From Dokdonella sp. (GTDB lineage: Bacteria > Pseudomonadota > Gammaproteobacteria > Xanthomonadales > Rhodanobacteraceae): 64,000 nt of DNA. This document shows, one piece after another, positions 63,874-64,000 of this stretch. The notes under the pieces were generated by a model that was not told the origin of the DNA, made no database searches, and worked only from the letters and a program-made list of their open reading frames with translations. Within the stretch, counting starts at the first letter, position 1. Each line of letters opens with the position of its first letter. The DNA lies in contig JALOBC010000007.1 in assembly GCA_023228465.1 (NCBI GenBank), positions 51,006-115,005 of the forward strand, read 5' to 3'. Both the position numbers and the translations under genes were made by a program.

Positions 63874-64000
63874 GGAAACTCTGAACAAGTCCGCCCGTCC
63901 ACATGTATAATTGTGCGCACTCCATCGAGCGACCGCGGCCCATGAAGCAGATCAGCTTTTCCGACGCAGAGTACCTTGGCAAGCGCAAGCAGACCCGTCG
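63874..64000 (+). mobile_element. Left end of an IS5-family insertion sequence (runs off the window)
   Basis: After CTAG (63870-63873), a target-site tetranucleotide typical of IS5-group elements, the sequence GGAAACTCTGAACAAGT looks like a terminal inverted repeat, followed 68 bp later by the transposase start. A TATAAT box (63906-63911) with a weak TGAACA 18 bp before it could be the outward-reading transposase promoter. The right end is outside the window, so the second inverted repeat and target duplication cannot be checked. Confidence 0.75.
63942..64000 (+). CDS. IS5-family transposase, N-terminal fragment
   Basis: Nineteen codons are visible (MKQISFSDAEYLGKRKQTR). This matches the very conserved start of a large group of IS5-family transposases (MKQxTFADAEYxGKRKQTR). 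The rest, with the DDE catalytic residues, lies beyond the window, so it cannot be said whether the gene is intact. Confidence 0.8.
   Translation, partial: MKQISFSDAEYLGKRKQTR

Overview
The window looks like chromosomal DNA of a high-GC gammaproteobacterium of the Lysobacterales (Xanthomonadales), probably Rhodanobacteraceae-like. The evidence is the rpoE-rseA-rseB-degP / lepA-lepB-DUF4845-rnc-era gene order, a LepA start of the form found in xanthomonads, and a secreted M28 peptidase whose C-terminus ends in GDGFE, a tail I associate with Dokdonella-type genomes. The assignment is inference from gene content, not a phylogeny.

Positions 1-32725 are ordinary chromosome. They hold the start of a sensor kinase with its response regulator; a TlpA-like/DsbG-like pair for extracytoplasmic disulfide chemistry; a DUF885 metallopeptidase lipoprotein; a TPR-methyltransferase; a DUF2249/FmdE-like pair; an AcvB/VirJ-MprF operon for lysyl-phosphatidylglycerol metabolism; azurin; a POT transporter; M14 and M28 peptidases; a histidine phosphatase; a FadJ-like beta-oxidation enzyme; a PAS/GGDEF/EAL protein; the sigma-E envelope-stress operon with a good sigma-E promoter in front of degP; and the lepA-lepB-rnc-era cluster.

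Positions 33118-63853 form a large CRISPR-Cas island, all on the plus strand. A first type I-G (formerly I-U) effector set (33118-41129) has cas3, a nucleotidyltransferase, csx17 (cas8g) fused at its N-terminus to an antitoxin-like segment, csb1 (cas7) and csb2 (cas5/6). A second operon (41260-58333) starts with another cas3 and ends with another csx17-csb1-csb2. Between them, in the same unbroken chain of overlapping genes, lies a complete-looking type III module: a Cas10 with an intact GGDD motif but no HD domain, a Csx10-like protein, a tandem Cas7-Cas7 protein, a TIGR03986-like Cas7 protein with an RGG-like disordered linker, and a CARF-HEPN ribonuclease. One Cas4-Cas1 fusion, one Cas2 and one array of 45 identical 36-bp repeats (60632-63853) follow and appear to serve everything. 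An IS5-family element starts 20 bp after the last repeat and runs off the window.

The best candidate for a new system is the hybrid operon at 41260-58333. It encodes a DNA-targeting type I-G Cascade/Cas3 and an RNA-activated, cyclic-oligoadenylate-signalling type III complex as one transcription unit. No cas6 other than csb2 is present, so both complexes probably share crRNAs. The second operon has a different codon look (more CTC leucine codons, basic low-complexity inserts), which suggests it was acquired as a block between csb2 of the first set and cas4-cas1.
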